Below, piece after piece: positions 8,788 to 17,805 of a stretch of 36,582 nt of DNA. The stretch comes from Opitutales bacterium (lineage in GTDB: Bacteria; Verrucomicrobiota; Verrucomicrobiia; Opitutales; UBA9783). The translations under genes and the position numbers were made by a program. Every line of letters starts with the position of its first letter. The first letter of the stretch is position 1. The stretch covers positions 1 through 36,582 of the forward strand of contig JAEESJ010000005.1 of the NCBI GenBank assembly GCA_016286235.1, in the 5' to 3' direction. Below the pieces are notes generated by a model. It saw only the letters and a program-made list of their open reading frames with translations, was not told the origin of the DNA and did no database searches.

Positions 8788-8949
8788 ACCTTACGGATAC
8801 CTTCGAAGCTCACTCGCGACAAGTTTGAAATTTATCGTAAAGAGAAGCGACGACTTACATTTTCCAACAAAAAACGGGAAATCTTTTAATGTTTTGCGTT
8901 AAATCACGGTATGTCCCGACTGCCGCAAAACACCGTCGGCAACGCCACC

Positions 8950-10350
8950 TTACTCTTCCATATTGATGTGCTTAAATTCGCGGACGGTTTTACTGTAGGC
9001 TTTTAACTTGTTGTACAGCGTGCGCGTCGTGATATTGAGTAACTTCGCCGCACGCGTACAGTTGCCGCGCGTGATTTTCAAAATATGCAAAATATGCTGT
9101 TTTTCGACGTAATCCAAACTGACGGTCGAAACAACTTCGGGCTTCTTCAAATCTTCATCCCGAAGTATCATGTCCGAAACCGTCGAAATGTTCAAAACCG
9201 CCGGCGTGATATAAGGTGCGCCGTTTGAGAGCAACACCGCGCGTTCGATCGTATTTTGCAACTCCCGAACGTTGCCCGGCCAGCGATATGCCGTCAACAG
9301 CTGTTTGGCGTCGTCCGAAAAACCTTTCAGTTTGGCATCATACTTTTTCATGCAACGCTCCAGGAAAATTTCCGCCATCGGCATAATATCTGTTTTACGT
9401 TCCCGCAACGGCGGAATATGGATCGGGAAAACGTTGAGGCGATAATATAAATCTTCGCGAAACTTCCCTTCCTTCATCAGACGTTTCAAGTCGCGGTTGG
9501 TTGCCGCAATCAAACGCACATTGACCGTAACGGTGCGCGTTCCGCCGACGCGTTCAAACGACTTTTCCTGCAACACGCGCAAGAGTTTCGGCTGTAAATG
9601 CGGTGAGATTTCGGCGATTTCATCCAAAAACAACACACCGCCGTCCGCCAGTTCGAACCGTCCGGGTCGACGCGCGGTTGCGTTGGTGAAGGCACCTTTT
9701 TCGTGACCGAAAAATTCACTCTCCATCAGATTTTCGGCAATCGCGGCGCAGTTGACCGCCAAAAACGGTTTATCGATAAGACGACTTTGGCGGAAAATTT
9801 CGCGTGCCACCACCTCTTTCCCCGTTCCGTTTTCGCCCGTAATCAACACCGTTGCCGCCGTCGGTGCCACTTTTCGAATGAGTTCCCGAACGCGTTGCAT
9901 GGCGTCGCTTTCGCCGAGCAATTCCGTATCGGCATCCTTATGCACCGAAAAGAATTGATTGACATCCTTTAATTGTCGGTACGTTTCCGCCTTTTTCAGC
10001 ACACCTTCGATTTCCTGCAATGAAAAAGGCTTCAAAATATAATCGAATGCCCCGGCTTTGATGGCTTCGACCGCCGACGGAACGGAATTGTATCCACTGA
10101 CAATCACCACCAGCGGCTTGATCGTCACTGCGGGCAGGTCGCTCAGATACTTTAAAACATCCTTTCCTTCGCCGTCCGAAAGATGCGAGCTCAGAAAAAC
10201 CAAATCGAAAACATCCTTGCTCAATGCCGTTTCGGCGGCCTTCCGCGTTTCGACCGACAAAACCGAACGGCGATGTTGCCGAACCATTTCCTCCAACGAC
10301 TTCCGAACTCCCGGTTCGTCGTTCACAACCAACACTCTTTCGATGTACAT
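8950..10350 (-). CDS. NtrC-family sigma-54 activator with a non-phosphorylatable receiver
   Basis: A 466-residue protein with the order receiver (about 4-120), AAA+ sigma-54 interaction domain (about 142-370) and Fis-type helix-turn-helix (about 412-455, ending NCTRAAKLLNITTRTLYNKL). The AAA+ part is intact: Walker A GENGTGKE (172-179), Walker B GVLFLDEI (238-245), arginine-finger region FREDLYYRLNVFPI. The sigma-54 contact loop reads GAFTNA (219-224) instead of GAFTGA. In the receiver the phosphoacceptor position, equivalent to NtrC D54, is Ser54 (DLVFLSSHLSDG), and the acidic pair reads N10-D11; Lys107 is kept. It should drive RpoN-dependent open complexes without standard aspartate phosphorylation (inference). 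No histidine kinase gene is adjacent. The target is unknown; dnaK in this window has a sigma-54-like promoter. Confidence 0.92.
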   Translation of the reverse strand: MYIERVLVVNDEPGVRKSLEEMVRQHRRSVLSVETRKAAETALSKDVFDLVFLSSHLSDGEGKDVLKYLSDLPAVTIKPLVVIVSGYNSVPSAVEAIKAGAFDYILKPFSLQEIEGVLKKAETYRQLKDVNQFFSVHKDADTELLGESDAMQRVRELIRKVAPTAATVLITGENGTGKEVVAREIFRQSRLIDKPFLAVNCAAIAENLMESEFFGHEKGAFTNATARRPGRFELADGGVLFLDEIAEISPHLQPKLLRVLQEKSFERVGGTRTVTVNVRLIAATNRDLKRLMKEGKFREDLYYRLNVFPIHIPPLRERKTDIMPMAEIFLERCMKKYDAKLKGFSDDAKQLLTAYRWPGNVRELQNTIERAVLLSNGAPYITPAVLNISTVSDMILRDEDLKKPEVVSTVSLDYVEKQHILHILKITRGNCTRAAKLLNITTRTLYNKLKAYSKTVREFKHINMEE

Positions 10351-10358
10351 CCTGCTTT

Positions 10359-10387
10359 ATTATAAGGCTTCCAAGCGTTACCGACAA
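10359..10387 (-). promoter_or_regulatory. Sigma-70-type promoter of the NtrC-family gene
   Basis: On the minus strand TTGTCG (10387-10382) is followed by 17 bp and a perfect TATAAT (10364-10359). The expected start is near 10352, only about 2 nt before the ATG at 10350. No Shine-Dalgarno sequence fits, so the mRNA may be leaderless. Confidence 0.5.
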
Positions 10388-10413
10388 CGCTTTTCCTAAG
10401 GTTGTTCCCGTTC

Positions 10414-10440
10414 GGAAAATTTTTCAAGGAAAATTTTTCA
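10414..10440. repeat. Tandem 14-bp repeat in the regulator-mutL intergenic region
   Basis: ggaaaatttttca occurs at 10414-10426 and again at 10428-10440. A shortened third copy (caatttttcaag) lies near 10478-10488. The copies share A/T tracts and could be a protein-binding or bending site between the two divergent genes. Confidence 0.55.
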
Positions 10441-10544
10441 CAGGTCAATAAAATCCGTTTCCCGCGGGTTTGTGTTCAATTTTTCAAGCACATTTTAAGT
10501 GAATGAAGTTTGCATTTTGAAGGCAAATCGCTTGTTCTGGCTGT

Positions 10545-12641
10545 GTGCCGTCCATTCGCATGCTGTCGGAAGCAATCGCCAATCAGATTGCCGCCGGCGA
10601 AGTTATCGAACGTCCCGCCAATGTCGTAAAGGAGCTGTTGGAAAACAGTCTGGATGCGGGTGCAAAGCATATTTATATTCAATTTTTCAACGGCGGTCTG
10701 CCGCTCATTCACGTCAGCGACGACGGTTGCGGCATGGACGAAGACGATGCGCAACTTTGCTTTAAACGGCATGCAACGGGAAAATTAACGCGCATCGACG
10801 ACCTGCAAACACTGACGTCGTTCGGTTTTCGCGGTGAAGCCCTGCCGTCAATCGCAAGCGTTGCGGAGGTGACCCTTCGAACGCGGCGCGCCGAAAATGA
10901 CTTGGGATGCGAAGTTAAAATTTCAACGACCGCATCAATGACTTGCGTCCCCTGCGCCTGTCCCGTTGGAACCGACATCACCGTCGAACGTCTCTTTTAC
11001 AACGTCCCCGTGCGCCGCAAATTTCTCAAATCGGAAGCCACCGAAAGCGCGCACATCACTCACTGCGCGCGTTTGTATGCCCTGGCATATCCGCAGGTAC
11101 ACTTCGAGCTCAAACAGGACGGTCGTTTGGTCTTCGCATCACCTCAAAATGCAACGCTGTCGGAACGCGTCAACGCGCTTTGGCCGAAACGCGAACCCAT
11201 GCCATGGTTGCCGCTTCAAGTGTCGCAGGGTGCTTGGAAACTTTCGGGTGTCATTTCACCGCCGCGGTTCGGGCAGGCGACGGCGCAAACGTTGTACTTT
11301 TTCCTCAATCAACGCCCGATTATGCATCCGAACCTCATGCGTGCGCTTCGGGAAGCCTACCGCGGTTTTTTGCCCGACAAACAATATCCGTCGGCATTCC
11401 TTTTCCCGGAAATGCCGGGCAGTGATGTCGATATCAACGTCCACCCGACCAAACGCGAAGTACGTTTCAAGCAGGACGCCAAAGTGTGCGCGTTTATCTC
11501 CGAAGCGGTGCGCGAATGCTTGAAGGGCGCTCGTCAAAGACCTTTTGGCGACACTCCGTTGCCGATTAAAGATATTTTTCCCGTTTCGGGAAATACTTCC
11601 TTTTGTATCTGTAAGAACGAAGCTTTCACAAACGAACCGCCCGCAAACTTTCAAGAAAGCACCGAAAATTCGCAGGATTTACGAAATTTTTCGCAGGCAT
11701 CCGACACGGGTGCTTCGGCATTAAACATCGATGTGCTTTGTTCGGAAGAAACGGAAGGCGGAAAGGGCAGCGAAGATTTCGAGAATAACACGACAGGCGA
11801 ATTTGAATTGGCAAAATTATCGGAGAATTCTCAAAGTATTTCGGATGTTCAAGAAAGTGTCTCCTGCTTCTCAAAAATACTTTCAACCGCAGGCGATTTC
11901 GCACCAAACCCCGATATTCCCTACCCCTCGGAGGCGTTTAACGATACAAAGCTTTTAAATTCGCAAGAAGACATACACAACATCGAATCACCGCACTCAT
12001 CGAATGCCGACGCCATTTCGGAAAGCACTTCAGAGGATACGAAAAACATCAAAACATCGCACGACGCCTTCGACATTCCCTTTTTCGCACTGTGGCAAAA
12101 TCGGTGGGCGTTTTTTAACAATACTTCTTCTTTGCTGGTACTCGACTGTAAAGGTGCACAACTGCGGTTGTGGTATGACCACATTGTTTCAATTCTCAAA
12201 CAGGAGCAAATCGGACCGTTGCAAACGTTATTGTTCCCGCATATCTTTTCCTTTGAAGACCGACGGGCGGCATTGTTTTCGGAATCGCTCGATTGGTTGA
12301 AATTCAGCAAAATTTGCATCGCGCGCGCGCTGAACGAAACGCAATTCCAACTGGAAGCCCTCCCGCAGTGGGTACCGTCGGAACAAGCCGATTTATTTAT
12401 TGAACAGATCGCGGCAAGTCTGGAATACGGCGGTCAAATGATATCCCTGCGGTATCGCTTTGAACCGTTGCTGGTACGATTGGCGCAACGTCGTCACTTT
12501 GAACCGATGCAAAACGAAAAGCAGGTACGTCTTTTGTGCAGCGAACTGCAAACAGGCGAAAATTACATTACCGATCCGCTCGGAAACCACATTTGGAACC
12601 AAATCTATGCGGATGATTTGATGGGGAAAAGGGAACGGTAA
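10545..12641 (+). CDS. mutL: DNA mismatch repair protein MutL lacking the endonuclease motifs
   Basis: A 698-residue MutL, a GHKL ATPase that links mismatch recognition by MutS to strand removal. The N-terminal motifs are clear: NQIAAGEVIERPANVVKELLENSLDAGA split over residues 13-40, DDGCGM, TSFGFRGEALPSI, and the DVDINVHPTKREVRF stretch. The start is GTG at 10545, placing MPSIRMLSEAIANQIAAGEV in the family register; no ATG fits better. A Ser/Glu/Asn-rich linker (about 350-505) joins a C-terminal dimerisation domain. There the usual DQHA-x2-E-x4-E motif is replaced by D534-CKGAQLRL, and the late CPHGRP motif reads DPLGNH. It therefore looks like a nuclease-free MutL. No mutS or mutH is in view. 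Confidence 0.94.
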   Translation: MPSIRMLSEAIANQIAAGEVIERPANVVKELLENSLDAGAKHIYIQFFNGGLPLIHVSDDGCGMDEDDAQLCFKRHATGKLTRIDDLQTLTSFGFRGEALPSIASVAEVTLRTRRAENDLGCEVKISTTASMTCVPCACPVGTDITVERLFYNVPVRRKFLKSEATESAHITHCARLYALAYPQVHFELKQDGRLVFASPQNATLSERVNALWPKREPMPWLPLQVSQGAWKLSGVISPPRFGQATAQTLYFFLNQRPIMHPNLMRALREAYRGFLPDKQYPSAFLFPEMPGSDVDINVHPTKREVRFKQDAKVCAFISEAVRECLKGARQRPFGDTPLPIKDIFPVSGNTSFCICKNEAFTNEPPANFQESTENSQDLRNFSQASDTGASALNIDVLCSEETEGGKGSEDFENNTTGEFELAKLSENSQSISDVQESVSCFSKILSTAGDFAPNPDIPYPSEAFNDTKLLNSQEDIHNIESPHSSNADAISESTSEDTKNIKTSHDAFDIPFFALWQNRWAFFNNTSSLLVLDCKGAQLRLWYDHIVSILKQEQIGPLQTLLFPHIFSFEDRRAALFSESLDWLKFSKICIARALNETQFQLEALPQWVPSEQADLFIEQIAASLEYGGQMISLRYRFEPLLVRLAQRRHFEPMQNEKQVRLLCSELQTGENYITDPLGNHIWNQIYADDLMGKRER

Positions 12642-12721
12642 AAAGATGTTTCGGTTGCACAAAAACATTAAAGCCATGCCGAATATGCCTGCGAACGGTG
12701 ACATTTCCATTTTTCACCGCA

Positions 12722-12744
12722 TTGTCGGAATAACATTCCGACAA
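12722..12744. repeat. Perfect 10-bp inverted repeat after mutL
   Basis: TTGTCGGAAT, a 3-nt loop AAC, then ATTCCGACAA. It lies 80 bp after the mutL stop codon and 92 bp before the next start. It could be a weak mutL terminator (no clean T-run follows) or an operator for the 12836 gene. Confidence 0.5.
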
Positions 12745-12835
12745 CAGACAGATTTTCATACTTTAATCGACGAAAATTAAAAAAGTGCTTGCATTCGAAA
12801 AAATGAAGTTCAATACTTTTGTTCGATATTTTGTC

Positions 12836-14491
12836 ATGAATAAACTTATGTGCCTTAAAAAGTTCTCTCTTGTCGTTGCGTTTTTCTGCGCCCCATCTTG
12901 CGTCGGACGCGGTGAAATCGTCATCAGCGATGCCGTTCGGCAACAGATAAAGAAAGAAGTATCGGGTTATCTATCGCGTCTGTACGATGAGGTTTGTCTG
13001 CCGTTCTTCGACAGAGAGTGTTATTTCCCGAGTGATTGTGATCGTCTCTCCGCTTTTCTGACAGATGTTCTTCCGATTTACCTCGTCTCTTGTTTTGACG
13101 GATCCAAAGTCACTTCGACGCGAGCATCATTTGAAAAACTTAGCCTCAGGGAGCGTATGCCGGGAAAGTTTGTACAGGATGGTTTGATTTTTGGCTTTCA
13201 TCTCTGGTGCCCGCCTTGCGAAATGAAACGGTGTTACATGCTGCAAATCTTTGACAAGCTGGCGAAAGAGCGGTACTTTTCGCTTCTCGCCTTCCCGTCA
13301 AGGAAGGGATTACCTGAGAAAAATACCCGATTTTTTGATATATGCGGTTACGGTTTTGACGGAGAAGCCTTATTTGACAGGACATTTTGCGATCGCATTG
13401 CCGAATTGTTGCTTCCGGAAGTTTTGCCCTATTTCAGACAGGGACAAGAGAATTACACTTACCAAATGTTTAAATTTTTCGGCAAGAAGGTTCCGTTGTC
13501 GGATGCCGGATTGTGGTACGGCAAGGCGGTTTTTGACGCTTTTGTACACTTTAACCTTGCTCAAAACGTTGCAAAGCGCGGAAAGAATGTCGACGAAGCC
13601 CGACGGCATTTTCGGCTTTTTCAATACAAGGTAAAAAGTGCCGATCGATTGTACGCCTTTGCAAAACACGGGACTAAATTCACTATGCACAAAAAAGGAG
13701 GTTTTGCATTGTCGGAGGAGTTGGATTTCATAGAAAATCTGCATTCTAAACTGGAAGCAATAAAAGAAGATTTGTGCTCGATACCGTCGGATACCGATTC
13801 TGAAAGCAGTTGTTTAAACATGCGCAGGCAGGGATCGAATACGTCCGACAGAAAGGAAAGCGGAGCAGTTCCGACGGGGACTCCGAAAGAGGGTTGGATA
13901 TTCAGTTCTGAGACATGCAATCGGCTCCGAAAAGAAGTAGAAACATATTTGATGGAAAATTTTTACGGTTCGGATAGACGTTGGCTGATATCCATATTGT
14001 TTAAAGATGATGTGAAAGTGTTGTTTGATTTTTTCGCCCATCGACTTGTTACTTGTTTTTACGTTCCTGAAAGGTTTGTAGAGATGTCGGAGGAAGAACA
14101 GTGTATTTTTATCGAACACAGAAAAGAGCAAGCCCGTTTCGCGGAATTTTTGGAATACGCTATGCGGAGATTTCTCAGTTTTAACTCGGAAGCTGCCTCC
14201 GAAAAATTCTTAAAGATAATCGACAAAACGCCGGTGATGTTTCGTATGCCAAAAAAAGCATGGTCGTTGAATTGCATACAAATAGAGGCAAATAAGTTTA
14301 TGGAATATGATTTCATGGGTGAATGTTTGACGGAGGCATCCGAAAGCGGATTCGCAAAAATGTATCAGTTGGATTTTCAAAAATTGTTTAAGCCTTCTTT
14401 CTTTAAGGCGCTCTCCGATCTGTTGTTTCCGGAGTTGAAAGACGGCCTGAAGTACGAGACAATTAAAAAATTAAGTGAGTCTCCGTTGTAA
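12836..14491 (+). CDS. Secreted two-module protein of unrecognised family (paralogue of 462-1952)
   Basis: A 551-residue protein with no recognised domain. The ATG at 12836 is chosen because it aligns the leader with the 462 paralogue (MNKLMCLKKF against MDVLKYLKKL); an upstream GTG at 12785 and a downstream ATG at 12848 are alternatives. A hydrophobic core is followed by SCVGRGE at 21-27, identical to the paralogue. Module A spans about 28-200, from VISDAVRQQIKKEVSGYL to GEALFDRTFCDRIAELLLPE. Module B spans about 353-538, from FSSETCNRLRKEVETYL to FQKLFKPSFFKALSDLLFPE. The linker (about 203-352) includes a polar Ser/Asp/Thr stretch near 317-350. No Shine-Dalgarno sequence is visible, unlike its paralogue. 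I infer export to the periplasm, outer membrane or host; the role is unknown. Confidence 0.82.
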   Translation: MNKLMCLKKFSLVVAFFCAPSCVGRGEIVISDAVRQQIKKEVSGYLSRLYDEVCLPFFDRECYFPSDCDRLSAFLTDVLPIYLVSCFDGSKVTSTRASFEKLSLRERMPGKFVQDGLIFGFHLWCPPCEMKRCYMLQIFDKLAKERYFSLLAFPSRKGLPEKNTRFFDICGYGFDGEALFDRTFCDRIAELLLPEVLPYFRQGQENYTYQMFKFFGKKVPLSDAGLWYGKAVFDAFVHFNLAQNVAKRGKNVDEARRHFRLFQYKVKSADRLYAFAKHGTKFTMHKKGGFALSEELDFIENLHSKLEAIKEDLCSIPSDTDSESSCLNMRRQGSNTSDRKESGAVPTGTPKEGWIFSSETCNRLRKEVETYLMENFYGSDRRWLISILFKDDVKVLFDFFAHRLVTCFYVPERFVEMSEEEQCIFIEHRKEQARFAEFLEYAMRRFLSFNSEAASEKFLKIIDKTPVMFRMPKKAWSLNCIQIEANKFMEYDFMGECLTEASESGFAKMYQLDFQKLFKPSFFKALSDLLFPELKDGLKYETIKKLSESPL

Positions 14492-14743
14492 AAAGAAAAA
14501 CGCAAATAACGCGCTTCATGTCTCGGGTACTTCTGGCAGAGGGATTTTTGGGAAACAAGTGCTCCGAGTTGATGTTTTTGAGCATAAAAAAGAACAACAA
14601 TCGGAACGGTTTACCCAAAGCCAGTTAACCTGCGGGCGGTATCAGCCCGGGAACGAAACAAAAAGAAACGACCAAAGTTCCTCCCATTCTTTTCGTTTGC
14701 GGTCAAAAAGTGGAAACTGGGGTTGTAACTTGTCACGCAGGTC

Positions 14744-16312
14744 TCACGTATTGTTTTGGAAGCTTTTCTTCACCCGTTCCGAAAGTGCCACCTCAGGATT
14801 TTCCACAAAGGTTTTATCCAACACGAACGGTTCGTTACATTCCCGATGTTGCACAATCATTTTCAAACCGTAGGCGAGATCTTTAAAAAGCGTTCTGCAA
14901 AGCTTCGCAATCGGCTTGTCTTCAACGATACTGCGCTTCATCAATTCGTCGATGCCGTCTTCCGAAAATTGAATACGGATGTTATTTCCTTTAAAAAAGG
15001 CTTCTTCAAAGGCATGAATATCCGCCAAACGTTGTTCATTCGTCAGCGATTGATGCTCCAAAAGCAATTTTTGCAACGTCTTCTCGGGCTCGGCAACCGT
15101 ATCGGTATTGACTTCGAACGAACGAATGCCGGAAGACGGCAGTTCGAATTTAAAATTGCGTAAAATACGTTCAAAAATCGTCATCAATCCGCGCGCGCCC
15201 GTTTTTTCCGCTTCGGCACGGGCAGCAATTTCGTCGATCGCTTCGCGCGTAACGGTCATATCAATTCCGTAACCGTTAAAATCCGCCCTCGCCTGTTGCA
15301 GGATGGAACATTCGGCATCGGTCAAAATGCGCGCCAAATCTTCTTTTACCAGCGGATCACAGGCGACGCGCACGGGAATGCGACCGATAAATTCCGGTTC
15401 GAAGCCGAATTGAATAAAATCCTGCGTCTGAACGTGACGCAGGTACGCCGTCGCTTCGTTTTTATCGTCCGCCGAAGCGGCACCGAACCCGATCAATCCG
15501 CGATCCAACCGTCGTTTGACAATATCCGAAAGTTTATCGAAGGCACCGCTGAAAATAAACAAAATGTGCCGCGTATTGATGGTATTTTTCTGTCGTTTCC
15601 CTCTCTGCATCGACATGATCGCCCGCATCTGCCCGATCATGTCGTGCGGCGTCACCAAATTAACGTCGGTTTCTTCCATCAATTTTAATAAATTGACCTG
15701 CACGCCGCGCCCCGAAACATCCTTACCGCCGGACGCCGTCGAAGCGATTTTATCGATCTCATCCACGTAAATGATGCCGTACTGTGCCAGATTGACGTTC
15801 CCGTCGGCGGATTTCACCAAATCGCGCACCAAATCTTCCGCGTCGCCGCCGACATAGCCGGTCTCGGAAAATTTCGTCGCGTCCGCCTTCACGAACGGTA
15901 CGCCGATGCGTCGGGCAATGTTGCGGATAAGGTACGTTTTCCCGACACCGGTAGGTCCCAACACCAACACGTTTTGCTTTAAATACAACCGTTCGCGCTT
16001 CTCGGGGTGACGCACGCACTCGCGGACATGGTTGTAATGGTCGCAAATCGCCACCGAAAGCACCTTCTTTGCTTCCGACTGTTTTACGACGTAGCGATCC
16101 AGGTAATCGCGCAGGTCTTTTGGCTTTAAATTAAAATCCTCGACCTGCCTGATAAAGGCTTCCTCTTCGGCATCGGGCGCATCGCCGTTCGATTGCCCCG
16201 CTTCCGATGCTTTGTCTTGAAAATTGAGATTGGAAAAACGAATCGGCAGGCGTTCGAAAACCGATTCCAACCGCTCGCGAACGTCTTCCAAATTGTCACG
16301 ATCTTTCCCCAT
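14744..16312 (-). CDS. ClpX-like AAA+ unfoldase with an extra C-terminal domain
   Basis: A 522-residue protein of the ClpX/HslU group. Its core matches ClpX: FVKADATKFSETGYVGGDAED, Walker A GPTGVGKT (119-126), Walker B IIYVDEID (180-187), GFEPEFIGRIPV, and sensor-2 KTGARGL (about 371-377). An IGF tripeptide (274-276) stands where ClpX docks ClpP. The N-terminal zinc-binding domain of ClpX is absent; a charged, Cys-poor stretch of about 60 residues replaces it. After the normal end (about residue 410) there are about 110 more residues whose second half resembles another copy of the small AAA+ domain. It probably unfolds proteins for a ClpP-type peptidase or works alone. It is transcribed divergently from the GspL-like gene. 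A regular clpX may exist elsewhere. Confidence 0.85.
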   Translation of the reverse strand: MGKDRDNLEDVRERLESVFERLPIRFSNLNFQDKASEAGQSNGDAPDAEEEAFIRQVEDFNLKPKDLRDYLDRYVVKQSEAKKVLSVAICDHYNHVRECVRHPEKRERLYLKQNVLVLGPTGVGKTYLIRNIARRIGVPFVKADATKFSETGYVGGDAEDLVRDLVKSADGNVNLAQYGIIYVDEIDKIASTASGGKDVSGRGVQVNLLKLMEETDVNLVTPHDMIGQMRAIMSMQRGKRQKNTINTRHILFIFSGAFDKLSDIVKRRLDRGLIGFGAASADDKNEATAYLRHVQTQDFIQFGFEPEFIGRIPVRVACDPLVKEDLARILTDAECSILQQARADFNGYGIDMTVTREAIDEIAARAEAEKTGARGLMTIFERILRNFKFELPSSGIRSFEVNTDTVAEPEKTLQKLLLEHQSLTNEQRLADIHAFEEAFFKGNNIRIQFSEDGIDELMKRSIVEDKPIAKLCRTLFKDLAYGLKMIVQHRECNEPFVLDKTFVENPEVALSERVKKSFQNNT

Positions 16313-16443
16313 GTTTTCTCTTATATTAACGGTAACGACCGCCGCGTCGCAATGCTTTTGTCAAACGCTTTGTCCCCACGCGCTTGACCTTCCGTTGCGA
16401 ACATTCGACAATAGCGTCGTCGCGTTTCGGAAACAATTGTTTC

Positions 16444-17805
16444 ATGGAGGAATATCTTTTCATAGATGCGCACGCGTTTCAACTGCAAACCGCGCGTTTG
16501 GAACGGCGCGATGGTCATTGGCATATCACCGAAACGCATCGTTATACGGAAGCTGTCCCCGAAAAGCAATGGACGAAAGTATTTAAAAAATCATGGGATT
16601 CGATCGTCAAAAATGCTCCGAAGGAAATTATTTTCATCCTCCCGGATGCCTTTGTCGGAACGCTCTCCGTCCCGATCAACGGTGATATCGACTTTTCCGT
16701 CGAACAACGTCTGCATCGTGCATTGGCAAAAAAGTTTCGCTTTCAATTTCAAAAATACGTCTGCCGCTTCGCACCGCTCGAAGAACAGCGTTACCACGCG
16801 GAATTTATCGCCAAAAAACGCTTACAAGCCTTGCGAGCGATCACCGAAGGCACTTTAAACGTTCATTATATTTCCTCCGTTGCCGCCTGTTGGGGTTACT
16901 TCAATACCTTAACGACCGACCGTTGGCCGCACATCGCCCTCTTCCTCGAACCGCCGTTGCGACGTCTGTTCGGTTACACGGAACAGAAAATTCGATACGC
17001 CGATTTTTACGCTTCCAAACAGGGAAAAACGTCGAAAGGTTTTCGCGATTGGTCGGTATTTTCGACGGAAGCACTCGGCATCGAAACGCACGGCAAACGC
17101 CTCACGGTCATTGGCGATGTCGATTCCGAATCGGCAACCGCCCTGTGCGAGGAATTGCATGCGAACGTGATTTCGAAAATTGCCGAATTATCGGGCGATG
17201 TTTCGTCTTTGTCCGCCGTCTCGCAAGCCGTTTGCATCGGCGCCTTGGATTTACTGCAAAATTCGAAGCATTCGCTTAAAGTTTTCGATTTTTCAACCGT
17301 CAAAATCCGCTTTCTCTCGAAACAAACCAAGTTTCTTTTCCGCCTGTTGACGGCAGTAAATATATTGATTGCGTGCATGGTGTCCGTCGCACTTTATCAA
17401 AAAAACCAATCGATGCGCGAAAAAGAAATACAATACAAACTTCTCTCGGAACAACGCTCGCGTTGCGAATGCTTAAACGCCGATGCGAAGCGCTTGGAGG
17501 AAGAAAATCGCTCCCGCTGTTTGTTTCCGAAGATGTTTTTATATCTCTTGAAGCGCTTCGAACAAACCGACGTCGACGGTTGCATTGACGAACTGTCGAC
17601 CGAAGTGTCCGAAAACGGCACGTTTGTAGTCGTAAAAGGACGCACCGAAACATCGCGCGAAGCTTTTAACGAGATATTGAAACGGATTTTTTCGGAAGAA
17701 ATAAAAGTTCGCAACATCCCGATCGATTGGCACACCGGCGACGATCGTCGGAACGCGTTTGTGTTAAAAATTTCCGTTACCGTTCCGAAAGAAGAGAAAA
17801 AATGA
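16444..17805 (+). CDS. GspL / PilM-PilN-like secretion or pilus assembly protein
   Basis: A 453-residue protein from the ATG at 16444; a TTG 20 codons upstream is also possible. Layout: a cytoplasmic part of about 295 residues, one membrane helix (about 297-318, FLFRLLTAVNILIACMVSVALY), a coiled-coil-like stretch (about 320-356), and a periplasmic alpha/beta part with a PilN/GspL-like end (NGTFVVVKGRTETSREAFNEIL). This matches GspL of type II secretion, or a PilM-PilN fusion, which tie a cytoplasmic actin-like domain to a periplasmic ferredoxin-like domain. The phosphate-binding motifs of PilM actin folds are not evident, as in GspL. The next gene, a GspM/PilO-like protein, overlaps it by ATGA, the expected neighbour. 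The remaining secretion genes are not in the window. Confidence 0.55.
   Translation: MEEYLFIDAHAFQLQTARLERRDGHWHITETHRYTEAVPEKQWTKVFKKSWDSIVKNAPKEIIFILPDAFVGTLSVPINGDIDFSVEQRLHRALAKKFRFQFQKYVCRFAPLEEQRYHAEFIAKKRLQALRAITEGTLNVHYISSVAACWGYFNTLTTDRWPHIALFLEPPLRRLFGYTEQKIRYADFYASKQGKTSKGFRDWSVFSTEALGIETHGKRLTVIGDVDSESATALCEELHANVISKIAELSGDVSSLSAVSQAVCIGALDLLQNSKHSLKVFDFSTVKIRFLSKQTKFLFRLLTAVNILIACMVSVALYQKNQSMREKEIQYKLLSEQRSRCECLNADAKRLEEENRSRCLFPKMFLYLLKRFEQTDVDGCIDELSTEVSENGTFVVVKGRTETSREAFNEILKRIFSEEIKVRNIPIDWHTGDDRRNAFVLKISVTVPKEEKK

Noticed and set aside
14492..14743. Possible structured RNA between the 12836 gene and the ClpX-like gene
   Set aside because: Some GC-rich stretches, but no consistent stem set and no match to tmRNA, SRP RNA or RNase P that I can recognise.
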